Shown in pieces: positions 38,242 through 47,941 of a stretch of 64,000 nucleotides of DNA. The DNA is from an uncultured Luminiphilus sp. (GTDB lineage Bacteria > Pseudomonadota > Gammaproteobacteria > Pseudomonadales > Halieaceae): NCBI GenBank assembly GCA_943840615.1, contig CALSVI010000005.1:62001-126000 (forward strand). The letters are read 5' to 3'. Position 1 is the first letter of the stretch; every line of letters begins with the position of its first letter. The translations under genes and the position numbers were made by a program. Under the pieces are notes generated by a model. The model ran no database searches, was not told where the DNA came from, and saw only the letters and a list, made by a program, of their open reading frames with translations.

Positions 38242-38260
38242 TATGACAAATATTGTCATA
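38242..38260. promoter_or_regulatory. Palindrome TATGACAA-ATA-TTGTCATA, candidate PilR-type enhancer
   Basis: A perfect 8-bp inverted repeat with a 3-nt centre lies about 100-120 bp ahead of the expected start of the sigma-54 pilA promoter. That is the usual distance of an upstream activating sequence. The half-site contains TGTC, which as I recall is the core of the PilR site described in Pseudomonas aeruginosa. PilR binding is inference; no pilS or pilR gene is in the window. Confidence 0.5.
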
Positions 38261-38334
38261 TGTTCGGGTTGCGTCCGCGGCGCTACCGCGCCAAAATCCC
38301 TCGCAATTCGCGATTTACCGCAAAATGCGAAAGT

Positions 38335-38351
38335 TGGCACGCCCTTTGCAT
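38335..38351 (+). promoter_or_regulatory. Sigma-54 (RpoN) promoter of pilA
   Basis: TGGCACG-CCCT-TTGCAT matches the -24/-12 consensus with GG at 38336-38337 and GC at 38348-38349, spaced exactly as RpoN requires. It lies about 80 bp ahead of the pilA ATG. Pilin genes in Pseudomonas and relatives use RpoN with the PilS-PilR two-component system. Confidence 0.85.
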
Positions 38352-38429
38352 GATACGGGGCAGGTGTTGCCAGCACGGGCTAGCGCACCGCTAACCCAAG
38401 GCAACAACATGGTTTCAAAGGAGAGAAAC

Positions 38430-38851
38430 ATGAAAAACCAAAACCAGAAGGGCTTTACCCTGATCGAACTGATGATCGTCATCGCCATCATCGGTATTTT
38501 GGCGGCGGTCGCACTGCCCGCTTACCAGACCTACACCAAGAAGGCGAAGTTTTCGGAAGTCGATCGCAGGCGGGAGCAGCCGTTAAAAGTGCGATCGACA
38601 TCTTGCCATCCAAACAGAGGCGGAACTGACCTTGCCGAATTGTGATACTGAGGCAGCGATTGGGTACACACTCGCAAACGCTGCGGTAGGCGATTATGTT
38701 GGCGGGGCCACTATAACACCGACGACAGGCGCTATCGTGGTCACCTCGGCAGGTATCGATGCCGCCAACCCGACTATAACCTTCACTCCAACCATTTCGG
38801 GCGAGGCGTTTGAAGTGGGCCACGACCTGCAGCGATACTGACCTCTGCTAA
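38430..38851 (+). pseudogene. pilA: Type IV major pilin PilA, read across three frame breaks
   Basis: The gene starts at ATG 38430 after AAAGGAG and encodes a short leader KNQNQKG before [36 protein letters not shown], a textbook type IVa pilin helix with Glu at +5. It then changes frame: [13 protein letters not shown] (one base missing near 38562), [26 protein letters not shown] (one base missing near 38603-38605), and KWATTCSDTDLC-stop (one extra base near 38812). Repaired, it is about 140 residues with a C-terminal Cys pair, the normal pilin D-region. Promoter and terminator are intact, which favours sequence error over decay. Confidence 0.85.
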
Positions 38852-38863
38852 TACTCAAAACTA

Positions 38864-38885
38864 AGGGGGCTCCGCCCCCTTTTTA
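38864..38885 (+). terminator. Intrinsic terminator after pilA
   Basis: AGGGGGC-TCC-GCCCCCT forms a 7-bp GC-rich stem followed at once by a run of T (38880-38884). It lies 12 nt after the repaired pilA stop, so pilA is a single-gene transcript and pilB is transcribed separately. Confidence 0.93.
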
Positions 38886-39038
38886 TTGGCAAGCATTTCC
38901 AACGCTACACTAATAACGTGACAGCAGCTTGGTGAAGCCGCCTTGCTGCTGCTCTTCAGCTCGCAAAGATCCACAAGGAGACTAAAACTCCCACTCGAAA
39001 AGCTTTAATCTGCTATCAATTGGAGCGATAAGCAAAAA

Positions 39039-40797
39039 ATGACCCTCACCTGCGCAAACAGACTCTCAAGGCACTGACCGCCGCTCCGCTATCAATTCAA
39101 CGATCAGGGGGCTAGCAGGGCAGTTAATCGCAGCAGGCATTCTCACCCCAGACCAAGCTAGAGAAGCGGTTCACGAGGCCAAAGCACAACGCGTTTCTTT
39201 GATCCGGTATCTTATCGACACCCTAGATGTTGGCAGTAAAGAGCTGGCCGAGATGGCCTCTGCAGAATTTGGCCAACCAGTATTTGATCTAAACGCGATG
39301 AACCGCGAGATGCTTCCCGACAATAACATCGACGCGGAACTGATGATCAAGCATCACGCGGTACCCCTCTTTCAACGCGGTAATCGCCTGTTCGTCGCTA
39401 TCTCAGATCCCATGAATCTAGGCGCATTAGACGAATTTAAATTCGCTACGGGTATCAACACCGATGCGGTCATGGTCGAGGACCACGCCCTCAGTAAGTT
39501 AATTTCGGAACTCGCTGAGCGCTCCGGAGGCTTCGATGCTGACATGGGATCTCTTGGCGCAGACGGCGAATACGATCTTGAAATCGGCGACGGCATCGTC
39601 GAGGAAGACGACGATATTCGCGATGCCGCAGATGAAACCCCCATCGTACGCTTCGTCAATAAAGTGCTGCTGGATGCCGTTAAGCAGGGTGCCTCCGACG
39701 TTCACTTTGAGCCCTACGAAAAGGACTACCGGGTGCGGTTTCGCACTGACGGTATTCTGCATGAGGTGGTCAAGCCGCCGCGTAACCTAGCACCGCGCCT
39801 TGCCGCACGCCTCAAAGTCATGTCGCAGATGGATATCTCAGAGCGCCGGATCCCGCAGGATGGCCGCATTCAAATGAAGCTGTCTAAAAAACGAGCGATC
39901 GATTTTAGAGTCAACACCCTCCCCACCATGTACGGGGAGAAAATTGTGCTGCGGATTCTCGACCCGGCGTCGGCCCAGATGGGTATCGACGCGCTGGGAT
40001 ACGAGGAAGGCCAGAAGACCCTGTTTTTAGAGGCCCTACAAAAGCCTCAGGGGATGATACTCGTCACGGGCCCCACGGGCTCGGGAAAAACGGTTTCGCT
40101 CTACACCGGCCTCGGCATTTTGAATGAACCAGAACGCAATATTTCCACCGCAGAAGATCCGGTTGAAATCAATATGGCAGGCATCAATCAGGTGCTGGTG
40201 AACCCAAAGGTCGGGCTCAACTTCGCCGAGGCGTTGCGGTCCTTTTTACGGCAGGATCCGGATGTAATCATGGTCGGGGAGATCCGCGATCTCGAAACCG
40301 CCGAGATTGGAATCAAAGCCGCCCAAACCGGCCACTTGGTGCTGTCGACGGTACACACCAATAGCGCCGCTGAAACCGTTACCCGGCTACTGAATATGGG
40401 AGTACCGGCTTTCAACATCGCTGCCTCGGTAACGTTGATTATTGCCCAGCGGCTGGCCCGGAGACTGTGCAGCCAGTGTGCGGAACTCGAAACCACTGTT
40501 CCAGAAGAAGCCTTGCTGGAGATCGGTTTCACCCCAGAGCAACTCGCACGCGCAGCGATTAAGCGGCCGGTAGGCTGCCCTCAGTGCAAAGACGGCTATA
40601 AAGGTCGGGTGGGCATCTACGAAGTTGTGAAGATCACCAAACCCATTGCCTCGGCCATTATGGATGGCGCAAACTCACTGGAGTTGGACCGGGTCGCACG
40701 GGAAGCGGGTTTCAATGACCTCAGACAGTCGGCACTCAGGAAGTGCGCCGAGGGTCTGATCAGTCTCGAGGAAGTCAGCCGCGTTACCACTGACTGA
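39039..40797 (+). CDS. pilB: Type IV pilus assembly ATPase PilB; frame break just after the start
   Basis: PilB is the hexameric extension ATPase of type IV pili. The protein has the N-terminal GspII-type domain (LAGQLIAAGILTPDQAREA), Walker [13 protein letters not shown] (about residue 344 of the repaired protein), AEDPVEINMAG, Walker [24 protein letters not shown] and the tetracysteine (CSQC, CPQC). As read, the first usable start is TTG 39199, which removes conserved N-terminal sequence. That upstream frame is open back to 39043 but has no start codon. ATG 39039 enters it if one C of the CCC at 39043-39045 is dropped (MTSPAQTDSQG). The repaired protein is about 585 residues. Confidence 0.88.
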
Positions 40798-40831
40798 TCC
40801 GTCCGTCATCTAACGTCAGGTCAGGGAAGAA

Positions 40832-42043
40832 ATGGCAGCAGAGAATACGGTATTCGTTTGGCGCGGTAACGACCGCAACGGACGTAAATCCAAAGGCGAA
40901 GTGCTGGCCTCCTCGGCAGCGGTTGCCCGCGTGCAATTGCGTAAACAAGGCATCGCAGCCAAATCGGTCAAGAAAAAAAGCAAGCCATTGATTACCCTTG
41001 GCGCTAAAAAAATCAAGCCCGCCGATATCGCTATTTTTACGCGGCAACTGGCCACCATGTTAAAAGCTGGCGTGCCCCTTGTGCAGGCCTTTGATATTGT
41101 TGCCGAAGGCTCTGACAACGAAAAGATGCGGGAGCTGATCATGACAGTGCGCACTGACGTGTCATCAGGTACCGGTCTCGCCGGCGCGCTTGGCAGACAC
41201 CCCCAATACTTTGACGAACTCTTTTGTTCACTGGTCGCCTCAGGGGAGAACTCTGGCACATTGGAAGTCATGTTGGACCGCGTTGCCACGTATAAAGAAA
41301 AAACCGAGGCGCTAAAGGCGAAAATCAAAAAAGCCCTGACCTACCCGATTGCGGTAATTGTAGTGGCCATCGTCGTCACAGCCATACTGCTGGTAAAAGT
41401 GGTGCCGCAGTTCGCCGAGACCTTTCAGGGTTTTGGCTCAGACCTGCCGGGGTTCACACTTTTCGTATTGCGGATTTCAGACTGGGTGCAGGACTGGTGG
41501 TTTATTTTGCTCCTGCTTTTCTTCGCAGCGGGCTATATTTTCTCTCAGGCCAAACAGCGATCGAAGCGTTTCGCCGACTGGATAGATTCGGTGGCGCTCA
41601 AGGTCCCGATTATTGGCAGCGTAGTGCATGACGCGGTGATAGCTCGTTTTTCACGTACCTTGTCCACGACTTTTGCAGCCGGTGTGCCGCTGGTTGAAGC
41701 CCTAGAGTCGACGGCTGGCGCCGCAGGCAACGCCGTTTATGCTCGAGCCATTCGTCGCATCCGCGATGATGTAACGACCGGCACGGCGCTCGCGATCTCC
41801 ATCCGCACTACGGGCCTGTTCCCGACAATGCTGCTACAGATGACCGCTATTGGTGAGGAGTCGGGCTCCCTTGACGATATGCTAGGTAAAGTCGCTGACC
41901 ACTATGAAGCGGCAGTCGACAATGCGGTCGACAGCTTGAGTGCGTTAATGGAACCCATGATCATGTCAGTGCTGGGTGTATTGGTTGGGGGGCTCATGAT
42001 CGCCATGTACTTGCCGATTTTCATGCTGGGATCCGTCATCTGA
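40832..42043 (+). CDS. pilC: Type IV pilus inner-membrane platform protein PilC
   Basis: PilC is the polytopic platform protein that works with PilB and PilT. The 403-residue protein begins FVWRGNDRNGRKSKGEVLASS, has two GspF-type domains (about 68-190 and 272-395) with LATMLKAGVPLVQAFDIV and LSTTFAAGVPLVEALESTAGAAGN, and about three membrane helices (near 170-190, 218-240, 375-398). AGGGAAG precedes the ATG. It is intact, unlike its neighbours pilA, pilB and pilD. Confidence 0.95.
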   Translation: MAAENTVFVWRGNDRNGRKSKGEVLASSAAVARVQLRKQGIAAKSVKKKSKPLITLGAKKIKPADIAIFTRQLATMLKAGVPLVQAFDIVAEGSDNEKMRELIMTVRTDVSSGTGLAGALGRHPQYFDELFCSLVASGENSGTLEVMLDRVATYKEKTEALKAKIKKALTYPIAVIVVAIVVTAILLVKVVPQFAETFQGFGSDLPGFTLFVLRISDWVQDWWFILLLLFFAAGYIFSQAKQRSKRFADWIDSVALKVPIIGSVVHDAVIARFSRTLSTTFAAGVPLVEALESTAGAAGNAVYARAIRRIRDDVTTGTALAISIRTTGLFPTMLLQMTAIGEESGSLDDMLGKVADHYEAAVDNAVDSLSALMEPMIMSVLGVLVGGLMIAMYLPIFMLGSVI

Positions 42044-42062
42044 TGCGGTCGCCAGCGAGCTG

Positions 42063-42930
42063 ATGAGTTCAATCATGACAGCCTTTGATGACCCTGTTTT
42101 CTTTACCCTGAGCTGCACCGCTCTGGGGCTGGTGGTGGGCAGTTTTCTTAATGTCGTCATCCTGCGGCTACCGAAAATGATGGAACTGAGCTGGCGCCAA
42201 GAGTGCTGTGATCTGTTGGATCAACCCCCCCCCACTGACGCATCCATTAGCCTCTCCCATCCCGGCTCCTGCTGTCCGGGCTGCGGCGTGTCGATCAAGC
42301 CTTGGCAAAACATACCCGTATTGAGCTGGCTAGTGCTGCGTGGAAAGTGTGCGAGCTGCGGCGTGAGCATCTCGCGTCCGCTATCCACTGGTTGAACTCG
42401 CTACAGGGGTGCTGTCTGGTCTGGCCGCATGGCAGTTCGGCTTTGGCCCGGAAGCCCTGACAGCTCTCATCCTCATTTGGATGTTGATTGCACTGGCAGG
42501 TATCGATATTGATACCCAGCTTCTTCCTGACAGCATGACACTACCCCTATTGTGGCTTGGACTGGGGGTGAATCTCTTTGCCGTTTGGACGCCGCTACCC
42601 TCCGCGGTGATGGGCGCCATGCTCGGTTACGGTTCCTTGTGGGGCGTTTACTGGCTGTTCAAACTCATCACAGGTAAAGAAGGCATGGGTTATGGCGACT
42701 TCAAGCTACTGGCTGCCTTGGGTGCCTGGTTTGGCTGGCAAGCCATCCCCCTGATGATTCTGTTGTCGTCTTTTGTCGGCGCAGTGCTCGGCATTGTGAT
42801 CCTGATGGCACGACGTCAGGGACGCGACACACCCATGCCCTTCGGCCCGTACCTCGCCGGCGCAGGACTGCTGACGCTGTTTTTTGGCGACATCCTCATG
42901 ACTGAATACCTGCAGCTGGTCACCCACTAA
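42063..42930 (+). pseudogene. pilD: Prepilin peptidase/N-methyltransferase PilD, split by one extra base
   Basis: PilD cleaves leaders of pilins and pseudopilins and methylates the new N-terminal Phe. The N-terminal part (GSFLNVVILRLPKMME, zinc-binding CCPGCGVSIKPWQNIPVLSWLVLRGKCASCGVSIS) ends in a stop at 42395. The remainder in another frame reads RYPLVELATGVLSGLAAWQFG and includes the catalytic Asp pair: LAGIDIDTQLLPD and the GYGDFKLLAALGAWFGW motif. One base too many at about 42375-42378 explains the break. The repaired length is about 288 residues, as usual. This is the only prepilin peptidase in the window, so it should also serve the gsp pseudopilins. Confidence 0.88.
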
Positions 42931-42931
42931 T

Positions 42932-43531
42932 ATGTTGCGAGTCGGTATCACCGGTGGCATTGGCAGTGGGAAAACTGCGCTGACCGACTGGCTCGCTGCT
43001 CAAGGTATCGTGGTTGTCGACGCCGACCTTGCTGCGCGCGTGGTCGTGGAACCAGGTCAGCCCGCTCTGGCGGAAATTGCCGAGCACTTTGGCAGCGGAT
43101 ACCTGCAGGCAGATGGGCACCTCGACCGCGCTGCGCTGCGCAAACTCGTTTTCAGCGACGAAGCCAAACGCAAGACGCTCGAAACCATTACACACCCCCG
43201 CATCCGCGAGGAAATAGCGCGACAAATGAATAGCGCCCACTCGCCTTACGTGGTGCTAAGTTCGCCCTTATTACTCGAAAGCGGTCAATCGGAGATGGTG
43301 GAGGTCCGGGTGGTGGTTGATGTACCCGAGTCTGTGCAGATCGAGCGCACCATGGTCAGGGATCAGAACGATCGCACTCTCGTGGAGCAAATTATGTCTG
43401 CGCAACTGGACAGACGCACCCGCATCGATCGGGCCGATATCGTCATCGATAACAGCGGCACGCTTGATGCATTACACAACCGCGCGTCGATTCTTCATGA
43501 GACCCTGCTCGCGCGCGCGAAGCGCCACTAG
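42932..43531 (+). CDS. coaE: Dephospho-CoA kinase CoaE
   Basis: CoaE phosphorylates the 3'-hydroxyl of dephospho-CoA, the last step of CoA synthesis. The 199-residue protein starts LRVGITGGIGSGKTALTDWL, with the P-loop GGIGSGKT. It contains VVDADLAARVVVEPGQPAL, ITHPRIREEI, SSPLLLESGQ and VDVPESVQIERTMVRDQ. It follows pilD directly (1 nt), the conserved pilBCD-coaE arrangement. The usual downstream yacG is not present here; mutT converges and shares the end. Confidence 0.95.
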   Translation: MLRVGITGGIGSGKTALTDWLAAQGIVVVDADLAARVVVEPGQPALAEIAEHFGSGYLQADGHLDRAALRKLVFSDEAKRKTLETITHPRIREEIARQMNSAHSPYVVLSSPLLLESGQSEMVEVRVVVDVPESVQIERTMVRDQNDRTLVEQIMSAQLDRRTRIDRADIVIDNSGTLDALHNRASILHETLLARAKRH

Positions 43532-43917
43532 TTAGCAAGTAATGCTGCCAATATGGGAATGTTGGCAGCGGGAAAGGCCCAGTCTTGCAACTGTGCGGGT
43601 GGTTGCCAAGCCATTGGCTGGCCCTCAAGGCCGCTCGGTGCTCCCCGCCATGCTAGTACCCGACACACTTCCAGCCGCACCTGCTTGTCACCATAATCAT
43701 GGTCGACCACCATGAAGGGTTCACTGTGTTCGACCTCGAGTCCCAGCTCTTCTTTGAGCTCCCGGGCCAGTGCATCGATCACGCTCTCTCCCGATTCCAC
43801 CTTACCTCCGGGAAATTCCCACAGGCCCCCTTGGTGCGCGCTGGCTGCCCGTCGGGTCACCAGCACCCGCCCCTCATCATCCGTCAAAATGCCGACAGCG
43901 ACTGTAATCAACGCCAT
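43528..43917 (-). CDS. mutT: MutT/Nudix 8-oxo-dGTP diphosphatase-like protein
   Basis: The 129-residue product has the Nudix box GGKVESGESVIDALARELKEELGLEVE within LWEFPGG, typical of MutT, which hydrolyses oxidised dGTP to prevent transversions. I chose ATG 43917, one base after the argJ stop; the longer frame runs into argJ. VTRRAASAHQGGLWEF and a C-terminal half without the ThiE-like domain seen in some marine homologues fit the short MutT form. It shares its end with convergent coaE. Confidence 0.88.
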   Translation of the reverse strand: MALITVAVGILTDDEGRVLVTRRAASAHQGGLWEFPGGKVESGESVIDALARELKEELGLEVEHSEPFMVVDHDYGDKQVRLEVCRVLAWRGAPSGLEGQPMAWQPPAQLQDWAFPAANIPILAALLAN

Positions 43918-43918
43918 T

Positions 43919-45112
43919 TCAGGTTCGATATTCAGCGTTAATCTTGACGTAATCGTAAGAGAGGTCGGTCGTCCAGATGACACCTTCTGCGTCACCTCGA
44001 TTCAATGCAACGTCGATGATCAGGTCTCCGGCTGCCATGGCTGCCTGACCTTGAGCCTCTGTATAGGAAGCGGCGCGCGCACCGTGTTCCGCAATCAATA
44101 CCCCGTTGATGTGAATTGATACGGCGTCGGTATCAAGATGACTCAGGCCGGCACGACCAATTGCTGCCAGAATCCGACCCCAATTAGGATCTGAGGCAAA
44201 CAGGGCGGTTTTGACTAACGGCGAGTGAGCAATGGTGCGACCCACCTGATCACAGGCCTCAATCGACTCTCCACCTGTGACACGAATTTCGACAAATTTG
44301 GTCGCACCCTCACCATCGCGGACAATGTCTTGGGCAAGGTGAATCATCACAGTGGTTAGCGCTTCGGCAAACTGATTGGCCTGTGTAGAGCCCGCCTCGA
44401 TCTTGACACCACTTTGCCCTGTGGCCGATAGCGTGACGGCGTCATTGGTCGACGTATCACCGTCTACGGTAATGCGATTCAGGCTGGCGTCTACAGCGGC
44501 TCGCAGTAGCTCATCAAGCAGACCCGCGTCGATCGCAGCATCTGTGGCCACGAAGGACAGCATCGTGGCCATGTCAGGGCACACCATGCCAGCCCCTTTA
44601 GCGATGCCCGTGATCCGGCAGGACTGGCCAGAGAGGTCCACGTCCAGACTGTGCAGTTTGGGCTTGGTATCAGTCGTGAGAATCGCTCCTGAGGCGCGCT
44701 GCCAGTTATCTTGCCGCAGGTCATCAATGGCTGCGGGCAGCGCCGCCGCAATGCAGTCCGACGGCAAAGACTCACCGATCACCCCGGTAGAAAACGGTAG
44801 CACGCTCTCTACGGAGGTCTCCGTAAGCGCTGCCAGACTCTCGCAACAACTCAACGCGGCAGCCATACCTGCGCCGCCTGTTCCTGCGTTGGCGTTACCT
44901 GTATTGATCACAAGGTACGCTGGCCGAGCCTCACTGAGCGCAAGATGTTTCCCCGCCACGATCACCGGGGCCGCACGAAAGTCGTTTTGAGTGAACAGCG
45001 CGGCGGTCTGGGTACCCGGCGCCAGCGCGATCACCACTACATCGTCGAGACCCTGCTGCTTGATTCCCGCCCGCGCCACGCCGAGACGCACGCCCGCCAC
45101 ACCCTCGCTCAC
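43919..45112 (-). CDS. argJ: Bifunctional glutamate N-acetyltransferase/ornithine acetyltransferase ArgJ
   Basis: ArgJ transfers acetyl from N-acetylornithine to glutamate, recycling the acetyl group in arginine synthesis. The product has VAGVRLGVARAGIKQQG, YLVINTGNANAGTG, VLPFSTGVIGE, the self-cleavage site KGAGMVCPDMATMLSF with Thr as nucleophile, and the C-terminal DLSYDYVKINAEYRT. I favour GTG 45112 (TGAGGG 7 nt upstream; about 397 residues). ATG 45175 is also in frame but would overlap secA by 17 nt and has no visible ribosome-binding site. It is transcribed after secA. Confidence 0.92.
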   Translation of the reverse strand: MSEGVAGVRLGVARAGIKQQGLDDVVVIALAPGTQTAALFTQNDFRAAPVIVAGKHLALSEARPAYLVINTGNANAGTGGAGMAAALSCCESLAALTETSVESVLPFSTGVIGESLPSDCIAAALPAAIDDLRQDNWQRASGAILTTDTKPKLHSLDVDLSGQSCRITGIAKGAGMVCPDMATMLSFVATDAAIDAGLLDELLRAAVDASLNRITVDGDTSTNDAVTLSATGQSGVKIEAGSTQANQFAEALTTVMIHLAQDIVRDGEGATKFVEIRVTGGESIEACDQVGRTIAHSPLVKTALFASDPNWGRILAAIGRAGLSHLDTDAVSIHINGVLIAEHGARAASYTEAQGQAAMAAGDLIIDVALNRGDAEGVIWTTDLSYDYVKINAEYRT

Positions 45113-45158
45113 TGAAGTACCCTCAGTGCTTGCTCGTTCCCTGGCAATCCTTGGTCGC

Positions 45159-47870
45159 TCAACTGAGCGCCCCATGGCACTGCTTATACTTTTTGCCGCT
45201 GCCACAGGGACAGGGATCATTTCGTCCGACCTTCGGTTGGGTACGGGTCATCGGTTGCGGTGCCGTCGGTGCCGCGGACGTATCCGCCGGCTCAGCTACC
45301 GCCGATCCCGCTTCAGCATGTTCAAAGGCCATTTTCTGTTTCGCTGCGGCCTCTCGTCGCTGCTGTTCGATCATCGCAGCCTCATCAGACCGCTGCACCT
45401 GTACATTGCTTAAAAACCGGACCACCTCATACTTCAAGCGCTGCAACAGACTCTCAAAAAGCGCAAAGGATTCGCGTTTGTACTCCTGCTTGGGGTTTTT
45501 GTTGGCATAGGCCCTAAGATGAATACCCTGCCGCAGTTGGTCCATCACCTGGAGGTGCTCTTTCCAGAGCGTATCTAACACCTGCAGCATGATCTGTTTT
45601 TCAAGCTGCCGCATGCCGGGACCGATGCCCGCAGCCTTCTCGTCATAGGCTGACTGCACCGCGCCCACGATCCGCGTACGTAAGGTTTCTTCGTGCAGCG
45701 TGTCATCCTCGTCCAGCCACTGTCCGAGGGGCAAGGTGAGCCCAAACTCTGCCTCCAGTTGTTTTTCAAGCCCCGGCACATCCCATTGTTCTTCAACGCT
45801 CATCGGAGCAATAAAACCATCAACGGCGTCGTTGACAACATCTTCTCGGATGGCAGTAATCGTCTCGCCAATCTCATCGTCGGAGAGCAGCTCATCACGC
45901 TGACGATAGATAATCTGTCGCTGGTCGTTGGCGACATCGTCGTATTCCAGTAACTGCTTACGGATGTCGAAGTTGCGGCCCTCTACCTTGCGCTGCGCCT
46001 TTTCGATGGCGTTGGTCACCATACGATGCTCGATGGCTTCACCACGCTCCATGCCGAGCGCCTGCATGAAGCTCTTTACGCGCTCCGAGGCAAAGATGCG
46101 CATCAGGTTGTCTTCCAGAGAGAGATAAAACCGAGACACACCGGGGTCTCCCTGGCGGCCGGATCGCCCTCTTAACTGGTTATCAATGCGGCGCGACTCA
46201 TGCCGTTCAGTGCCCAGAATATGCAGACCGCCCGCCTCAATTACCGCACCATGACGAGCCTGCCAGTCAGTGGTTATTTTTTCGCGGGTTGCCTCGTCCA
46301 GCTGATCTCCCTGTGCCGCTAGCTCAGCCTCAAGATTGCCGCCCAGCACAATGTCGGTTCCGCGACCCGCCATGTTAGTGGCGATGGTGACCACGCCTGG
46401 CCTGCCTGCCTGGGCAATGATTTCGGCCTCCTGCTCGTGGTATTTGGCATTGAGCACCTTGTGCTCGATGCCTTGCTTCTGGAATGCCTGCGACAGCTCC
46501 TCGGAAGTCTCTACCGAGGCCGTGCCCACGAGCACCGGCGCACCACTTTCAATACAGGACTGCACATCTTCACTGATGGCCTCGAACTTCTCCTCCCGGG
46601 TCAGGTAGACAAGATCGTTGAGATCATCGCGCATCATCGGCACATTGGTGGGAATCACGACGCAGTCGAGACCGTAGATCTGACGAAACTCAAACGCCTC
46701 TGTGTCGGCCGTTCCCGTCATCCCTGAGAGCTTGTCGTAGAGCCGGAAAAAGTTTTGGAACGTGGTCGAGGCGAGGGTCTGACTCTCGCTCTGAATCTTG
46801 ACTCCTTCCTTGGCCTCAATCGCCTGATGCAGCCCCTCTGATAATCGCCGACCGGCCATGGTTCGGCCCGTGTGCTCATCAATCAGTACCACCTGACCTT
46901 CCTGTACGATGTATTCGACGTCGCGCTGAAAGAGCACGTGCGCGCGCAGACCAGAGTGCACGTGATGCAGCAGTCCGAGATTGGTCGCGGCATAAAGCGA
47001 GTCGTCATCTTGCAGCAGACCCGCCTCGATGAGCATGGCCTCTACTTTTTCATGGCCGCCCTCTGTTAACTCGATACTCCGCTGCTTTTCATCGACCGTG
47101 AAATCGCCCTCTTGCTCCTCCACCTCAGGCGTGAGCGAGGGAATCAATCGGTTGATGGTTTTATAGAGCTCGGAGCTGTCCTCGACCGCCCCTGATATAA
47201 CTAAGGGGGTTCTGGCCTCATCGATCAGAATCGAGTCCACCTCATCCACGATGGCAAAGGCCAGTTTTCCCTGACCTTTATCTGCCATGCTAAACGCCAT
47301 GTTGTCGCGGAGGTAATCGAAACCAAATTCATTATTGGTGCCGTAGACCACGTCACAGGCATAAGCAGCTTTCTTGTCCTCTGTGCTCTGCCCTGACCGC
47401 ACCACGCCCACCGACAGCCCCAGGAATTCATAGAGCGGGCCCATCCAGGCCGCGTCACGCTGCGCAAGGTAGTCATTGACCGTGACAAGATGCACGCTAT
47501 GGTCTGGCAGGGCATTGAGATAAGCCGGCAATGTCGCCACCAGAGTTTTACCCTCTCCGGTCCGCATCTCCGCAATTTTGCCATCGTGCAGTGCCATGCC
47601 GCCGATCAGCTGCACGTCAAAATGACGCATAGTCAGGGCCCGCACCCCAGCCTCCCGCACGACGGCAAAAGCCTCGGGCAACAGCTGCTCAAGCTTTTCT
47701 CCATCACCAAGGCGTGAGCGAAACTCATCGGTTTTTGCGCGCAGCGCGGCGTCATCCAGCGCCTGCATCGCCTCTTCAAGCGCGTTGATGCGGACAACGG
47801 CTTTGCCCATTCGTTTTAGCTCCCGATCGTTACGGGTGCCAAAAATTTTTTTCACGGTAGAAATCAGCAT
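45159..47870 (-). CDS. secA: Preprotein translocase ATPase SecA
   Basis: SecA drives post-translational protein export through SecYEG. The 903-residue protein has Walker [15 protein letters not shown], Walker [20 protein letters not shown], the preprotein cross-linking domain, [32 protein letters not shown], and the C-terminal zinc/SecB-binding motif [15 protein letters not shown] proline/alanine-rich linker precedes the zinc motif. It is full length and follows the M23 peptidase gene in the same direction. All secreted products here, including gsp substrates, depend on Sec or Tat. Confidence 0.97.
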   Translation of the reverse strand: MLISTVKKIFGTRNDRELKRMGKAVVRINALEEAMQALDDAALRAKTDEFRSRLGDGEKLEQLLPEAFAVVREAGVRALTMRHFDVQLIGGMALHDGKIAEMRTGEGKTLVATLPAYLNALPDHSVHLVTVNDYLAQRDAAWMGPLYEFLGLSVGVVRSGQSTEDKKAAYACDVVYGTNNEFGFDYLRDNMAFSMADKGQGKLAFAIVDEVDSILIDEARTPLVISGAVEDSSELYKTINRLIPSLTPEVEEQEGDFTVDEKQRSIELTEGGHEKVEAMLIEAGLLQDDDSLYAATNLGLLHHVHSGLRAHVLFQRDVEYIVQEGQVVLIDEHTGRTMAGRRLSEGLHQAIEAKEGVKIQSESQTLASTTFQNFFRLYDKLSGMTGTADTEAFEFRQIYGLDCVVIPTNVPMMRDDLNDLVYLTREEKFEAISEDVQSCIESGAPVLVGTASVETSEELSQAFQKQGIEHKVLNAKYHEQEAEIIAQAGRPGVVTIATNMAGRGTDIVLGGNLEAELAAQGDQLDEATREKITTDWQARHGAVIEAGGLHILGTERHESRRIDNQLRGRSGRQGDPGVSRFYLSLEDNLMRIFASERVKSFMQALGMERGEAIEHRMVTNAIEKAQRKVEGRNFDIRKQLLEYDDVANDQRQIIYRQRDELLSDDEIGETITAIREDVVNDAVDGFIAPMSVEEQWDVPGLEKQLEAEFGLTLPLGQWLDEDDTLHEETLRTRIVGAVQSAYDEKAAGIGPGMRQLEKQIMLQVLDTLWKEHLQVMDQLRQGIHLRAYANKNPKQEYKRESFALFESLLQRLKYEVVRFLSNVQVQRSDEAAMIEQQRREAAAKQKMAFEHAEAGSAVAEPADTSAAPTAPQPMTRTQPKVGRNDPCPCGSGKKYKQCHGALS

Positions 47871-47941
47871 GGAAAACTCACTGTCGAGTCACAAGGGAAT
47901 CCGAAAAACAAAGCAGGCGCGCAGGCGCCGGGATTGACTTG

